DNA of 64,000 bases from positions 7,115,001 through 7,179,000 of the forward strand of contig NC_083514.1 of NCBI RefSeq assembly GCF_032362555.1. Direction: 5' to 3'. This stretch comes from Amyelois transitella. Taxonomy: Eukaryota > Arthropoda > Insecta > Lepidoptera > Pyralidae. The position numbers and the translations under genes were made by a program. Under the pieces are notes generated by a model. That model worked only from the letters and a program-made list of their open reading frames with translations. It was not told the DNA's origin and made no database searches. This document shows positions 37,136 through 47,956 of the stretch, piece by piece (positions within the stretch are counted from its first letter, which is position 1; each line of letters begins with the position of its first letter).

Positions 37136-38320
37136 GAGGCACACGTGGCCGATGATCATACCTTATACCTTAACGTGAAAAGCAAACGGCCCATGTTCAG
37201 CTCACATGGCTGAATAGCTACTCTATCGCAAGGCACACATGGCATGAAGTCAGCTCGCATGATTGATTAACTCCTATAACGCAAGGCACACATGGCCTGA
37301 GTCAGCTCACATGGCTGATTAGCTAATCTATCGCAAGGCGCACATGGCCCGAGTCAGCTCACATGGCTGAATAACTACTCTATCGCAAGGCACACTTGGC
37401 CTGAGTCAGCTCACATGGCTGAATAACTACTCTATCGCAAGGCACACATGGCCTGAGTCAGCTCACATGGCTGATTAGCTACTCTATCGCAAGGCACACA
37501 TGGCCTGAGTCAGCTCACATGGCTGATTAGCTACGCTATCGCAAGGCACACATGGCCTGAGTCAGCTCACATGGCTGATTAGCTACTGTATCGCAAGGCA
37601 CACATGGCCTGAGTCAGCTCACATGGCTGATTAGCTACGCTATCGCAAGGCACACATGGCCTGAGTCAGCTCACATGGCTGATTAGCTACGCTATCGCAA
37701 GGCACACATGGCCTGAGTCAGCTCACATGGCTGATTAGCTACGCTATCGCAAGGCACACATGGCCTGAGTCAGCTCACATGGCTGATTAGCTACTCTATC
37801 GCAAGGCACACATGGCCTGAGTCAGCTCACATGGGTGATTAGCTACGCTATCGCAAGGCACACATGGCCTGAGTCAGCTCACATGGCTGATTAGCTACTC
37901 TATCGCAAGGCACACATGGCCTGAGTCAGCTCACATGGCTGATTAGCTACGCTATCGCAAGGCACACATGGCCTGAGTCAGCTCACATGGCTGATTAGCT
38001 ACTCTATCACAAGGCACACATGGCCTGAGTCAGCTCACATGGCTGATTAGCTACGCTATCGCAAGGCACACATGGCCTGAGTCAGCTCACATGGCTGATT
38101 AGCTACTCTATCGCAAGGCACACATGGCCTGAGTCAGCTCACATGGCTGATTGACTACAGTATCTAGAGGCACACATGGCCTATGGTCAGCTCACATGGC
38201 TGATTGACTACAGTATCTAGAGGCACACATGGCCTATGGTCAACTCACATGGCTGATTGACTACAGTATCTAGAGGCACACATGGCCTATGGTCAGCTCA
38301 CATGGCTGATTAACTACAAT
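37136..38320. repeat. 52-bp minisatellite, about 22 units
   Basis: Head-to-tail units built on GCAAGGCACACATGG, CCTGAGTCAGCTCACATGG and CTGATTAGCTACTCTATC. Inner units are nearly identical, alternating mainly TACTCTATC and TACGCTATC, while the outer units at both ends are diverged. Each unit holds the inverted repeat TCAGC-TCACATG-GCTGA. The array lies inside the Gypsy-type element, between its 5' LTR and gag-like region. Confidence 0.92.
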
Positions 38321-39385
38321 TGATACTATCTACCTCATGTATGAAGTAAGAACTTAGGTACACTTCTATATTTATAAATTAAAATCTGTGTAGACATCTT
38401 GGGTACCTATGAGCACAAATTAAATGAATCAAAAATACCAAATTCTCGAAAATAGTTTCGTTATTACCTATAGTGCCTACATAGCAATATCATTATATTT
38501 TTTTTTATTTCACTTTTTATTTGTGTATAACTGCGTGCATTATGAAAGTTTGATACGGAATTAAAACACAATAAATTATCTAAAAAGTCCTATGGTAGAC
38601 GTAGATATGTACCTAGCTGTATGCGCAACAAACGCAAATTCGAAGTTTATTCATCGCGCGAGTCGCGGAGCGCTGCGGAGCGGCGCGCGGGAGTCGAGGT
38701 ACGGCTCAGCCGCGTATCATAGCAACGCGGCCGGGGTAATTTGCCTATTTACCTACGCGTTCGCTACATTTTCGATTCAATAAATAAATAATTTGAAACT
38801 TAATTATCTTCATACATTCGTAACTGGGTATTAACAAGAGAATAAAAAAAACATTTAGCATGACGCTGAAATCTCAGATATTCTAATCAAAATTATTCAA
38901 TTAATTATAATTATTTTGAAACTAGCTAGGTAGGTAGTCTTTTACACTAATAACAGGACATCTTTATCCTTTATAATTTCGTTTTACTTTAATCACGTTA
39001 ACAGAATGAACACACTATGAAATTAAACGTAGGTAAGTAGTAGGTATTCAAAATGCTGAATTACGCAGTGTCGTGTGTGGTTTGTTCATGTCCTATGCCT
39101 TAAATACCCTACCCTGCGTAAGTATAGGTGTATTTAATAATAAATGAGCAAGGAAAGTCTGACGCCATGAGACCTAAGACCCCAGACTGGAGGTTGGGAA
39201 GGAAAAGGGTGCGTGTACCTCGTGCAATGTACACAGGATGGATTTTCATACCGCTGATTTAACAGACTCATTAAATCAGTCACCAAGGTGACGGCTAAAG
39301 GTGTCTTGGCCACGGTAAGAGGATTTATTAACGTACCTTATAATTTCCTGTGGGCTGTCTGGACTCGCTTCCGTACTTCTGAAGT
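38321..39385. other. Internal non-coding part of the Gypsy-type element
   Basis: Non-coding sequence between the minisatellite and the 5' LTR. It includes a GC-rich patch near 38655-38735 that stands out from the AT-rich surroundings. No gene is seen. Confidence 0.4.
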
Positions 39386-39948
39386 TTTGTAAATAATACC
39401 TCTTCTTGACTATATACTGGTTTATTGAGTCTCAATTTCAACAAATAACTCTTAGCACTTATAATAATAATTACAACGGCTCTCGTCTCGAGCATTCGTG
39501 TTTGTTTCTTGGAGGATCAATCAAGACAAACTTCTAAAAATTTTATGCCAAAAAGAAAACTGTCATCCCCACTTGTTTCATACGAAATGTCGAAAAACGT
39601 TTAAATGTCTTCGATTGGTAAGGTCAATCTCCAATCATGTAAGGACTACCATAGACTAAAAATTCAAAATTAGCTTCCCTGATTTGTTGATTCCATTTGA
39701 CAAGTGAAGCTTAATGGTTAAAATAAAAAATACAACAGGTTGGAATCTTATTGGCTGATCTAAAATGGCGCGACGCTTCATGATTGGATGATTTGGTAAC
39801 AAATGTTTACATGTTCGTGTTGTGCAATTATTGGAATGTTGCCTTATATTTATTAAAATGATATGTATCGATTATCGAATAATTAACAAAACAAGTCGAT
39901 TTTAAATATTATTGGTAAAAATACTGAAGCAAACAGCAAATCACGACA
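39386..39948 (-). repeat. 5' LTR of the Gypsy-type element
   Basis: Direct partner of 33949-34511. In minus-strand orientation this is the upstream LTR. It abuts the target duplication CAATT at 39949-39953. Confidence 0.85.
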
Positions 39949-40112
39949 CAATTTAGACTAACATTTTATTGTCTTCTTCACCCTTGACAGTTTGCGACAT
40001 AACCAGTTCGATTAGTAACATAAGGGCCATTAAATCTTCTTGTATCATATTCTGATATCTTAATTAATCCAGGTCTCAACTTTCTCATAGTCATATGAAC
40101 TTTAATATAAAT

Positions 40113-40365
40113 AAATATATACGGGACAAATTACACAGATTGAGTTAGCCTCCTCCTCGATGTAAGTTCGAGACTTGTCCTACGAGATACTAACTCAACG
40201 ATACTTAAGTATTTTATAATGAATACTTATGTATATAGATAAACATCAAAGACCCAGGCCAATCAGAAAAAAGTTCTTTTCTCATCATGTCCTGGCCGGG
40301 ATTCGAACCCAGGACCTCCGGTGTCACAGATAAGCGTACTACCGCTGCGCCACAGAGGCCGTCAA
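40113..40365 (-). repeat. tRNA-derived SINE (family B)
   Basis: On the minus strand the head GGCCTCTGTGGCGCAGCGG holds an A box and GGGTTCGAATCCCGG holds a B box, the internal RNA polymerase III promoter of a tRNA-derived SINE. The body runs through AGTATCTCGTAGGACAAGTC and ends in an ATATTTATTTATA tail. It is distinct from family A, and this is the only copy I see in the window. Confidence 0.85.
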
Positions 40366-41183
40366 TCAATAATATTATATAATCTTATCGGTACAACTAT
40401 TATTATAAGGGTATCTCTTAACTACATAATTTATTTTATTTTGTAAGTTTCAAAGCATAGAACTCTCAATATTATTTGTCTCTAAAGTCTTCCGCCTTTG
40501 CGTGTCCAGTCATCAAGTACGCGGCGCCGTGACCAGCGCAGGAATGTGCGCCGGCGCCGTCCAGTCTCAGGCACACCTGCGCGCGCGCACAGAAATCATT
40601 GTCCCTACACTACACCCACACGCGGCGTGCAATCACTTCGGAATTAAAAGCCTTAGATTTATGAGGACTTTAGAGGGCAAATGCTTATAAAAACGACTCT
40701 GGACTGCCTGCCTCTAACTTGAACAAGACTTTACAATTTTTATCTTCTTCAGCTACTTTGTATAAATCGCTGGGTTTACTCCTCTGCAATAAATCCTAGT
40801 CTATGCAGTTAGCATCCAGATCTTCAAAAAACTTAAATTTACCTACCAATTTAAATATTCAGTCATTTTTGGAGTGCTGGAGTGTAAATAAATAAAGTAA
40901 ATGTAAATAAATAAGTACTGTTAGTGTAAAAAAATAAGTAAAGTAAATAAAGTATGTTGTCATTGTATTCTGATACATAATGCATGAGTATGTATTAGGC
41001 TTATATTCATTATTTCGTGGAGTGTTTCAACTTTTATTTACATCTTTTTTTAAATTTCTGTCCCCTTCATAAAATACGAGTATGGTTAGTAACAAACGAA
41101 GCGTATTATAAAAATATATTGCTCACATTCATATTAGATTTCCAGCTAGACATCAATAATTACAAACTGTATACTAACATACA
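40366..41183. other. Intergenic stretch with no gene seen
   Basis: AT-rich, with a GC-rich patch at 40500-40640 that includes CACCTG at 40574-40579 and a CG dinucleotide run. The short frame there has no recognisable product. Confidence 0.4.
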
Positions 41184-41188
41184 GTAGA

Positions 41189-41561
41189 TGGAATAGCGGA
41201 AAACAATTATGTAGGTCGCTGGATTTTTGGTAAAGAGAATATTGTGAAAGGAAGAAGCGGGAAGCGGGAGTGCACAACACGTACCTTAATTTCTCGTATA
41301 TTGGCTTCTTGGGCCCTGGCCAGGGTTCTTCTTGTTTCAAAGATGCGCACTTTTTCTATTTTTATTATATGAGCGGAGCGGTCAATTTGCGGCCATATTT
41401 TTTCTTCAATCACTAATTTTCAAATTTGAATTGAAATGTTCTATGGCTCCATTCGTAAGCCGTCGAGTGTTGTCGAGCTCCGAAGAAACCACATATGCTG
41501 TCACTATCGTATTGTGCGGAATGAAAAGGGATAGGAACAGTAAAATAAAGCGGCGCGTTCA
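41189..41561 (-). repeat. 3' LTR of the Bel-Pao element
   Basis: Matches 47315-47687 at a constant offset of 6,126 bp with no difference seen by eye. It starts TGGAATAGCGG and ends CGCGTTCA on the plus strand. Confidence 0.92.
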
Positions 41562-41722
41562 TCCTCCGGCGCCTTGAGAAACATCGCTTTCTCAAAAGAA
41601 AAATAAAAGGAAATCACTCATAGAGTAGCGTAAATAGTAGTGGATTTTAATATTAACTAAAGCGGAAAAAATAATATAATAACATTCATAAAATAAGAAA
41701 TTATTAAGAAAATGCGGTATTG

Positions 41723-44700
41723 TTATTGCGACGGCAATGGACTTAATTTAACGATTGGTCTTTTAAGAAAACCATTTTGAGTTTTAACTAACGCTACTCT
41801 CACAGTACCGTCTGCACCTGGATAAGTCTTTTCAATGATTCCCAATGGCCATCGTAATGGGGGAACATTATCTTCATGTATCAACACTACAGTACCAATT
41901 TTGACGTTCGTTACATCTTTCAACCATTTCTGACGAACCTGTAAATTATTCAAGTACTCTAAATGCCATCTTTTCCAATATGAGCGAATCATTTGATCGA
42001 GAAGCGATTTACGTGTAACTAGCGGCGTAGAAGAAACAGGTGTAAGTGGCAAGTACTGTAGTGGAGAAGCCATAATAAAGTGCGCGGGAGTTAAAGACTC
42101 AAGATGCGGTTCTTCCTGTAATACGCAGAGTGGTCGTGAATTCATTATTGTTTCAATCTGTGTTAATACTGTTAAAAGCTCTTCATATGTAAGTAGTTGA
42201 TTGCCAATAATGCGGTACAAATGAGTCTTCAGACTTTTTATATTTGACTCCCAAATTCCTCCAAAATGCGGAGCGCGGGGAGGAGACATATGCCATTCTA
42301 TGCGGCGATTTACAAGCTCGCTTGAGAGTAAATCATTATAATCTGAAGAAAGTAAAAAATTATAAAGCTCATTCAAATGAGACTTAGCGCCAACGAAATT
42401 AGTTCCATTATCGGAATATAAATGAGAAACTGGACCCCTACGGGATATAAATCTCTTAAACGCAGAAAGAAATGTAATAGAAGATAAATCTGAGGCAAGT
42501 TCAATATGAACTGCTTTCGTCACTAAACAAATAAATAGGCAAATATATGCCTTTTGACTTCGCTGACCACGACGTCTACAAATAGTGATGTTAATAGGCC
42601 CAGCGTAATCCACGCCAGTATGAACGAAAGCCTCTGTCTCTTGAACACGAAATGCGGGTAAATTCGCCATCTTAGGAGTTGGATGCGAAGGAGAATTTTT
42701 AAAACAAAAATTACAATTATGTACTCGTTGCCGTATAACAGATCGAGATGATATTATCCAATATTTTTGGCGAATCAAAGAGCTAAGAAGAGCGGCACCA
42801 GTATGACAATGTACGCGGTGAAAATAGTCTATAATCAAGTAAGTAACATTATCATGTTTAGGAAGTAAAATAGGATGTTTCGCTTCGAATGGTAAGTTTG
42901 AATTAGCTAATCGACCTCCTATTCTGATTAATTTATCTTCCGATATAAATAAGTCTAATTTATTAAGCGGGGCAGAAGGAATATTACCCTTTTTCAAATC
43001 TTTTATGACATGTGTAAAATGAGCGATTTGAACTGATCGAAGCAAATAGTTTTCAGCGGTAATTATATGAGAGGTCTCTAACCTTTTAGAGCGGGGCAAT
43101 AATCTTACAAAGCGTAAAATATATACAATTATTCTTAACAGTTTATTCCATGAAGAAACTTTGCACGATAAAGAACAAAGAGGAGACAATTCTATACCAC
43201 GAGAAGCGGTTGCGACAAGCGTTTTACTGTTAAATTCTGGCAAGTCTTCACATTTTTCAGGCTGAAAAGATTCTATCGGCCACTGAAGTACAGGCGTAAT
43301 TAACCATTCAGGACCGTTCCACCATAATTTGTGCGTAAGTAATTGTTCAGGTAATAAACCTCTCGACAGACAGTCTGCGGGATTCTGAACTCCGGCGACG
43401 TGGAAGAAGTTTTTAGGCTCTAGATTCTCGTGACATTTGGCAACACGATTGCTGACAAAAATATTCCACCGATGTGGAGATGAATGAATCCACGAAAGAG
43501 CTATTTTTGAGTCTGAAAAAGCATAAACATTATCTATAGGCGTGCGCGCTGAATAAGTATCGTAGACCAATTTGGTTAGTTTAGACATTATGACGGCAGC
43601 ACAGAGCTCCAAGCGGGCAAGTGAAACTACTTTGACTGGCGCAACCTTTGACTTTGCACAAACCAAGCGGACACATATGTTACCAGTAGGATCGGTAACA
43701 TGTAAGAAAACAACACAGCCATACGCTTTCATACTAGCGTCAGCGAAAGCAACTATATTAACCCTAGAACCCTGAGCTACAGCCAGATGGCGGGGAATTT
43801 TTAAATTAGCAAGAAGTGGCAATTGTTCTCTAAATTTAATAAACATAGCGGATATATTTGTCGGAGGTGCTTCATCCCATCCAACCTTCTGAAGCCAAAG
43901 TTCTTTAATTAGAAGTTTAGCATAAACAATTACAGGCGCGGCAAAACCTAACACGTCCCATAAGCGGGCGATTGAAGAAAGTATAGAACGTTTGGTACAA
44001 GAGCGATCATCGTTATTTATTTTAAAAACAAATGTGTCACTCTCCGGCTGCCATTCCAGCCCTAATATTTTAAGAGAAGCGGATTTATCAAATTCTACTT
44101 GTTGTGAAAGTCTTAGCGGTAGCGGAATATTATCAAGTACCATTTTAGAGTTACTCGACCATTTAACTAAATCAAAACCACCTGATTTAAACATTTTAAT
44201 CAACTGCGTGGAAGCTTCGACAGCATCTGATTCATTTAAAATTGAACTAGCTAAATCATCCATGTAGAGCTCCTTTTCAGCTATAGCTGCTGCTACAGGA
44301 AAATTAGAACGTTCATCATTACAAAGTTGACGTACTGTGCGCATTGCAACAAATGGGCTCGACCTAAGTCCAAACGTCACTCTGTTGAACTTGAACATAC
44401 GAATCGGTTCAGAAGGGTCAAATCGAAAGAGTATTTTTTGATATTTTTGATGTTCCTCAGTTACAAGTATCTGAAGATACATCTGCCTTATATCTGCAGT
44501 TAAAGCTACTGGAAATAAACGAAAATTAAGTAATAATAAAAATAAATCAGCTTGAAGATTGGGTCCAGTGTGTAAAATATCATTGAGAGATACACCATTA
44601 TGACATTGAGCACTTGCGTCCAAAACAACCCTGACTTTAGTAGTCTGTTTGTCCAATCTGACAACTGGGTGGTGAGGAATTATATAACCTCCATCAGACT

Positions 44701-47080
44701 CGTCCGATGGTAACACTGGATCTAAGTATTTGTTATTTATGTAATCCATGATAGCGGCGTTATAGCTCACACGTAAATCTGTGTCGCTAAGTCTGCGTTC
44801 CAGTGCCAATAAACGGCGATGAGCAACAGTGTACGAGTTCCCTAAGCTACTGGGATCCTTAGCAAATGGTAACACGGTGCAATAGCGACCAGATGAGTTG
44901 CGAGAGACTGTAGAAGAGTATATTTGTTCACATTCTTCATCAGTACGACTAAGAAATTTATTCACAGGAACTTCCTCTAATTCCCAGAATTTAGAAAGAG
45001 AGGCTTCTATACCTTTTTCAAAACAAGTAAGAAATGAAGCGGTAGATGAAGACGGAATTGCGGTTATATCGCCAATGACTGACGAAGCGGTATTAGCAGC
45101 GGCGTCACCCATGAAAACAAATCCGAAAACAGTTTCAATAGCGGGCGGAGCTGGCGGTGCAATGACTTTTCCACTAAGAAGTAAGAATGGGAATAACTTT
45201 GCTCCTAGGACAATTTCGATTTCACCAGGAATATGCCAGAATGGATCTGCAAGCGGTATGTTTACCAGATGCCTAACAATAGATGTGTCAATATAATCTA
45301 TAGGAAGACGATCGGTAATACAATCTATGACTAATGCGGTTAAGTTAAAAGTATGTTTATTATTTTTTGCAGAAATAGTAAAATGAGCGTACCCTATAAC
45401 CGGCCGGGAAGTCAAACCAACACCCTTTAAAGTCGAATTTGACAGCGGAATAATTTTCAAATTAAGTTTTTTGCAACAGTTTAGAGTAATCAAATTGTTC
45501 TGTGAAGCATTATCAATAAGACATCGAACAGTTTCTTTTATATTCTTTTCATTATTATACGCGTAAATACTGGCGGTAGAAAGAACCACTTCAGTACGGT
45601 TATGACAAGTTAACGTGGTACAGGGAAGAACATTCGTTAGGTCAGGTGAGCGAGCGCAGAGCGATACGTGCTCGCGATCTTTGCTAATAACGGGCATTGA
45701 TGCCGCGGAGGTGGAGGCGCAATTCTCTGTACCAGTTTCAGCCGAAACAGCGCTGTCTTGTATGATTGCCTTGGTGAACGAATCTCGAAATGACGCAGAA
45801 GGTGAGTTTTTATTTGAGGATGAATCTAAATGCAACAAAGAATGATGACTTTTACCACATTGTCTACATTTATACTTCGAATTACATTTTGACACGGAAT
45901 GTGTCAAGCTAAGGCAGTTTACACACCCTACTTTCGATTTAATAAATTCAAGGCGATTTTTCGGTGACAAAGATTTGAATGCGGGGCAAGTATAAAGCTG
46001 AAAGTGTTCAGACGTATTACACATCGAACATACAGAGCGGTTGTCGATATTATTATTATTGCGAGTTACGAACGAATGGACTGTATGGCGGGAGCGGTTT
46101 GAATTATTAATAGTAGTATTGTTATTTTGAGTAGTGCGGTTAAATGAATTATTATTATTAGCAGTGCGATCTAATATTTTTACTTGACTTTTAATGAATT
46201 CAACTAAATCTGAATAACTCGGAATCATTTTATCTCTAGCAGTCATTTCAAACGCCTGAGCGGTACTTGAATCTAATTTGCGGAATGCTAAATTAAATAA
46301 AATGAAATCAAAAGTATCTTCTATTTTTAATTGATTTAGTGCAGCGGCGGCAGCGTCAAATGTATCTATGAAATTATTCAACGCGACAGAGTTATTTGAA
46401 GCGGCTTTAATATTAAGTAACGTGGAAACATAATACGAACCTAGGGCTCTCTTATCCTGATATTTCTTTGTCAAACTGTCCCAAATGGACTTATAGTTTT
46501 CGCCAGAAGGAATCACGCCTGCTATAATTTTTAATGCATTTCCGGTGAGCCTTCCAACTAAATATTGAATTCTATGAGAATCTGTTAAATCTGGATTACA
46601 ATGTATATTAGCTTTAAAAGATTCATAGAAAACGGGCCAATTTTCAATTTTTCCGTCAAAGCTAGGAATATTAAGCGGAGCTAGTTTGAAGGGAGCCTTA
46701 TTCGTTGTTTGCGGAACTGCACTCGAAGAAACGGATTTACCTTTTAGATTTACACGGAACCTTACAACACGAGCATAAATATCTTCAAATGATGAAAGTG
46801 ACTTATAACTTGGTTGGAATTTGGGATCTAATTCCATGTGTAATAGGTTAATTTCATCCAAAGTTTGCATGAAATCATTACGCAATATGTCTACAGTTTG
46901 ACTATCGGACATAAAAGTCTCAATCGAGCGCAATTCGGTAGTAGATGGAGACAAATGTTTGCCTACCTCGTATAATTTAGTAAGACGTTCAAAGCGAACC
47001 TTATTTTTCTCTTGTAACAACTTGAGTTTAGATTCCATGGTAAAAGATGGCGGATAGAGGTATTTTACGAAATAAAACAC
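41723..47080 (-). CDS. Bel-Pao Gag-Pol polyprotein
   Basis: One frame of about 1,785 residues in the order of a Pao/Bel polyprotein. It has a DUF1759 Gag-like region (roughly 130-290), cysteine-rich zinc knuckles (about 345-410), a retropepsin-like A17 protease region (about 500-650), reverse transcriptase with a YMDD box (about 800-960), an RNase H-like region (about 1120-1250), an integrase with an H2C2 finger and catalytic core (about 1420-1630), and the C-terminal DUF5641. A single fused Gag-Pol frame is usual in this family. It looks whole. An in-frame ATG about 14 codons downstream (MESKLKLL) could be the real start. Confidence 0.93.
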   Translation of the reverse strand: MFYFVKYLYPPSFTMESKLKLLQEKNKVRFERLTKLYEVGKHLSPSTTELRSIETFMSDSQTVDILRNDFMQTLDEINLLHMELDPKFQPSYKSLSSFEDIYARVVRFRVNLKGKSVSSSAVPQTTNKAPFKLAPLNIPSFDGKIENWPVFYESFKANIHCNPDLTDSHRIQYLVGRLTGNALKIIAGVIPSGENYKSIWDSLTKKYQDKRALGSYYVSTLLNIKAASNNSVALNNFIDTFDAAAAALNQLKIEDTFDFILFNLAFRKLDSSTAQAFEMTARDKMIPSYSDLVEFIKSQVKILDRTANNNNSFNRTTQNNNTTINNSNRSRHTVHSFVTRNNNNIDNRSVCSMCNTSEHFQLYTCPAFKSLSPKNRLEFIKSKVGCVNCLSLTHSVSKCNSKYKCRQCGKSHHSLLHLDSSSNKNSPSASFRDSFTKAIIQDSAVSAETGTENCASTSAASMPVISKDREHVSLCARSPDLTNVLPCTTLTCHNRTEVVLSTASIYAYNNEKNIKETVRCLIDNASQNNLITLNCCKKLNLKIIPLSNSTLKGVGLTSRPVIGYAHFTISAKNNKHTFNLTALVIDCITDRLPIDYIDTSIVRHLVNIPLADPFWHIPGEIEIVLGAKLFPFLLLSGKVIAPPAPPAIETVFGFVFMGDAAANTASSVIGDITAIPSSSTASFLTCFEKGIEASLSKFWELEEVPVNKFLSRTDEECEQIYSSTVSRNSSGRYCTVLPFAKDPSSLGNSYTVAHRRLLALERRLSDTDLRVSYNAAIMDYINNKYLDPVLPSDESDGGYIIPHHPVVRLDKQTTKVRVVLDASAQCHNGVSLNDILHTGPNLQADLFLLLLNFRLFPVALTADIRQMYLQILVTEEHQKYQKILFRFDPSEPIRMFKFNRVTFGLRSSPFVAMRTVRQLCNDERSNFPVAAAIAEKELYMDDLASSILNESDAVEASTQLIKMFKSGGFDLVKWSSNSKMVLDNIPLPLRLSQQVEFDKSASLKILGLEWQPESDTFVFKINNDDRSCTKRSILSSIARLWDVLGFAAPVIVYAKLLIKELWLQKVGWDEAPPTNISAMFIKFREQLPLLANLKIPRHLAVAQGSRVNIVAFADASMKAYGCVVFLHVTDPTGNICVRLVCAKSKVAPVKVVSLARLELCAAVIMSKLTKLVYDTYSARTPIDNVYAFSDSKIALSWIHSSPHRWNIFVSNRVAKCHENLEPKNFFHVAGVQNPADCLSRGLLPEQLLTHKLWWNGPEWLITPVLQWPIESFQPEKCEDLPEFNSKTLVATASRGIELSPLCSLSCKVSSWNKLLRIIVYILRFVRLLPRSKRLETSHIITAENYLLRSVQIAHFTHVIKDLKKGNIPSAPLNKLDLFISEDKLIRIGGRLANSNLPFEAKHPILLPKHDNVTYLIIDYFHRVHCHTGAALLSSLIRQKYWIISSRSVIRQRVHNCNFCFKNSPSHPTPKMANLPAFRVQETEAFVHTGVDYAGPINITICRRRGQRSQKAYICLFICLVTKAVHIELASDLSSITFLSAFKRFISRRGPVSHLYSDNGTNFVGAKSHLNELYNFLLSSDYNDLLSSELVNRRIEWHMSPPRAPHFGGIWESNIKSLKTHLYRIIGNQLLTYEELLTVLTQIETIMNSRPLCVLQEEPHLESLTPAHFIMASPLQYLPLTPVSSTPLVTRKSLLDQMIRSYWKRWHLEYLNNLQVRQKWLKDVTNVKIGTVVLIHEDNVPPLRWPLGIIEKTYPGADGTVRVALVKTQNGFLKRPIVKLSPLPSQ

Positions 47081-47314
47081 TTAATACCAAAATCTTATTC
47101 AAAATAAGCGGTGAGCGGTGTAAGAGTACTGTGAGCGGACGTTTTTATTTAATTGTGTAGGTAGATTCTACACAGAAGCCGGCCGAATGTCGGCGCAATG
47201 CGGTTATGATTTTCTACAGAAAATCGCGGTTTTAAACAAATCTCGTCAATAACAATACGCATGAAGCGGGTTTGAAGCGGGTTTTAAGTATGCGGCTCGT
47301 AATGGACCACAAAA

Positions 47315-47687
47315 TGGAATAGCGGAAAACAATTATGTAGGTCGCTGGATTTTTGGTAAAGAGAATATTGTGAAAGGAAGAAGCGGGAAGCGGGAGTGCA
47401 CAACACGTACCTTAATTTCTCGTATATTGGCTTCTTGGGCCCTGGCCAGGGTTCTTCTTGTTTCAAAGATGCGCACTTTTTCTATTTTTATTATATGAGC
47501 GGAGCGGTCAATTTGCGGCCATATTTTTTCTTCAATCACTAATTTTCAAATTTGAATTGAAATGTTCTATGGCTCCATTCGTAAGCCGTCGAGTGTTGTC
47601 GAGCTCCGAAGAAACCACATATGCTGTCACTATCGTATTGTGCGGAATGAAAAGGGATAGGAACAGTAAAATAAAGCGGCGCGTTCA
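47315..47687 (-). repeat. 5' LTR of the Bel-Pao element
   Basis: Upstream LTR in minus-strand orientation, partner of 41189-41561. It abuts the target duplication GTAGA at 47688-47692. Confidence 0.92.
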
Positions 47688-47956
47688 GTAGATTTATCAC
47701 GTTTCCGAGACAATAATCTCGAAGAGACTTGAAGAATGAAATTATTATACTCGTAAATATGATAAAAATTACGTTAAACATGATATGAATATTATAAATA
47801 CATATCATTAAAAACTACGATAAATTACAAGGAGTTAATGAAACTGTAACGGATTAATTCTTTCTTATCTCACCAACATAGAACGTCTATAAAGATTAGT
47901 TATTTCTATAAACTTAGACATAGGAAAACAATAGGAACAAATATAAGTACGTATAA

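Larger units (their letters stand above)
33949..39948 (-). mobile_element. Gypsy-type LTR retrotransposon, broken, recent insertion
   Basis: Two direct repeats of about 563 bp (33949-34511 and 39386-39948) bound the element and look identical by eye, which indicates a young insertion. A short direct repeat CAATT at 33944-33948 and 39949-39953 is a likely target duplication. Coding remnants are on the minus strand: a gag-like region with a CCHC zinc knuckle, and an integrase region with an H2C2 finger and the RANGQVERFNQT-type motif typical of Gypsy elements. The coding part is broken, with several breaks. A large 52-bp minisatellite lies between the 5' LTR and the gag-like part. Confidence 0.8.
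41189..47687 (-). mobile_element. Bel-Pao LTR retrotransposon, looks whole
   Basis: The element is 6,499 bp, bounded by 373-bp direct LTRs (41189-41561 and 47315-47687) that begin TG and end CA and look identical by eye. A 5-bp target duplication GTAGA flanks it at 41184-41188 and 47688-47692. A candidate primer-binding site (TGGTCCATTACGAGCC on the minus strand, 47294-47309) lies 5 bp inside the 5' LTR. One long polyprotein frame fills the interior. Identical LTRs and a clean duplication point to a very recent insertion. It lies about 270 bp beyond the 3' end of esterase E3. Confidence 0.95.

Noticed and set aside
37136-38320. Regular 52-bp array that could be mistaken for CRISPR
   Set aside because: The units are continuous with no unique spacers, and the setting is an animal genome inside a retroelement.
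40286-40362. tRNA gene on the minus strand
   Set aside because: It has A and B boxes but continues into a SINE body and tail, so it is the head of a tRNA-derived SINE.
41207-41413. Short frames repeated at 41207-41413 and 47333-47539
   Set aside because: They lie wholly inside the two Bel-Pao LTRs.
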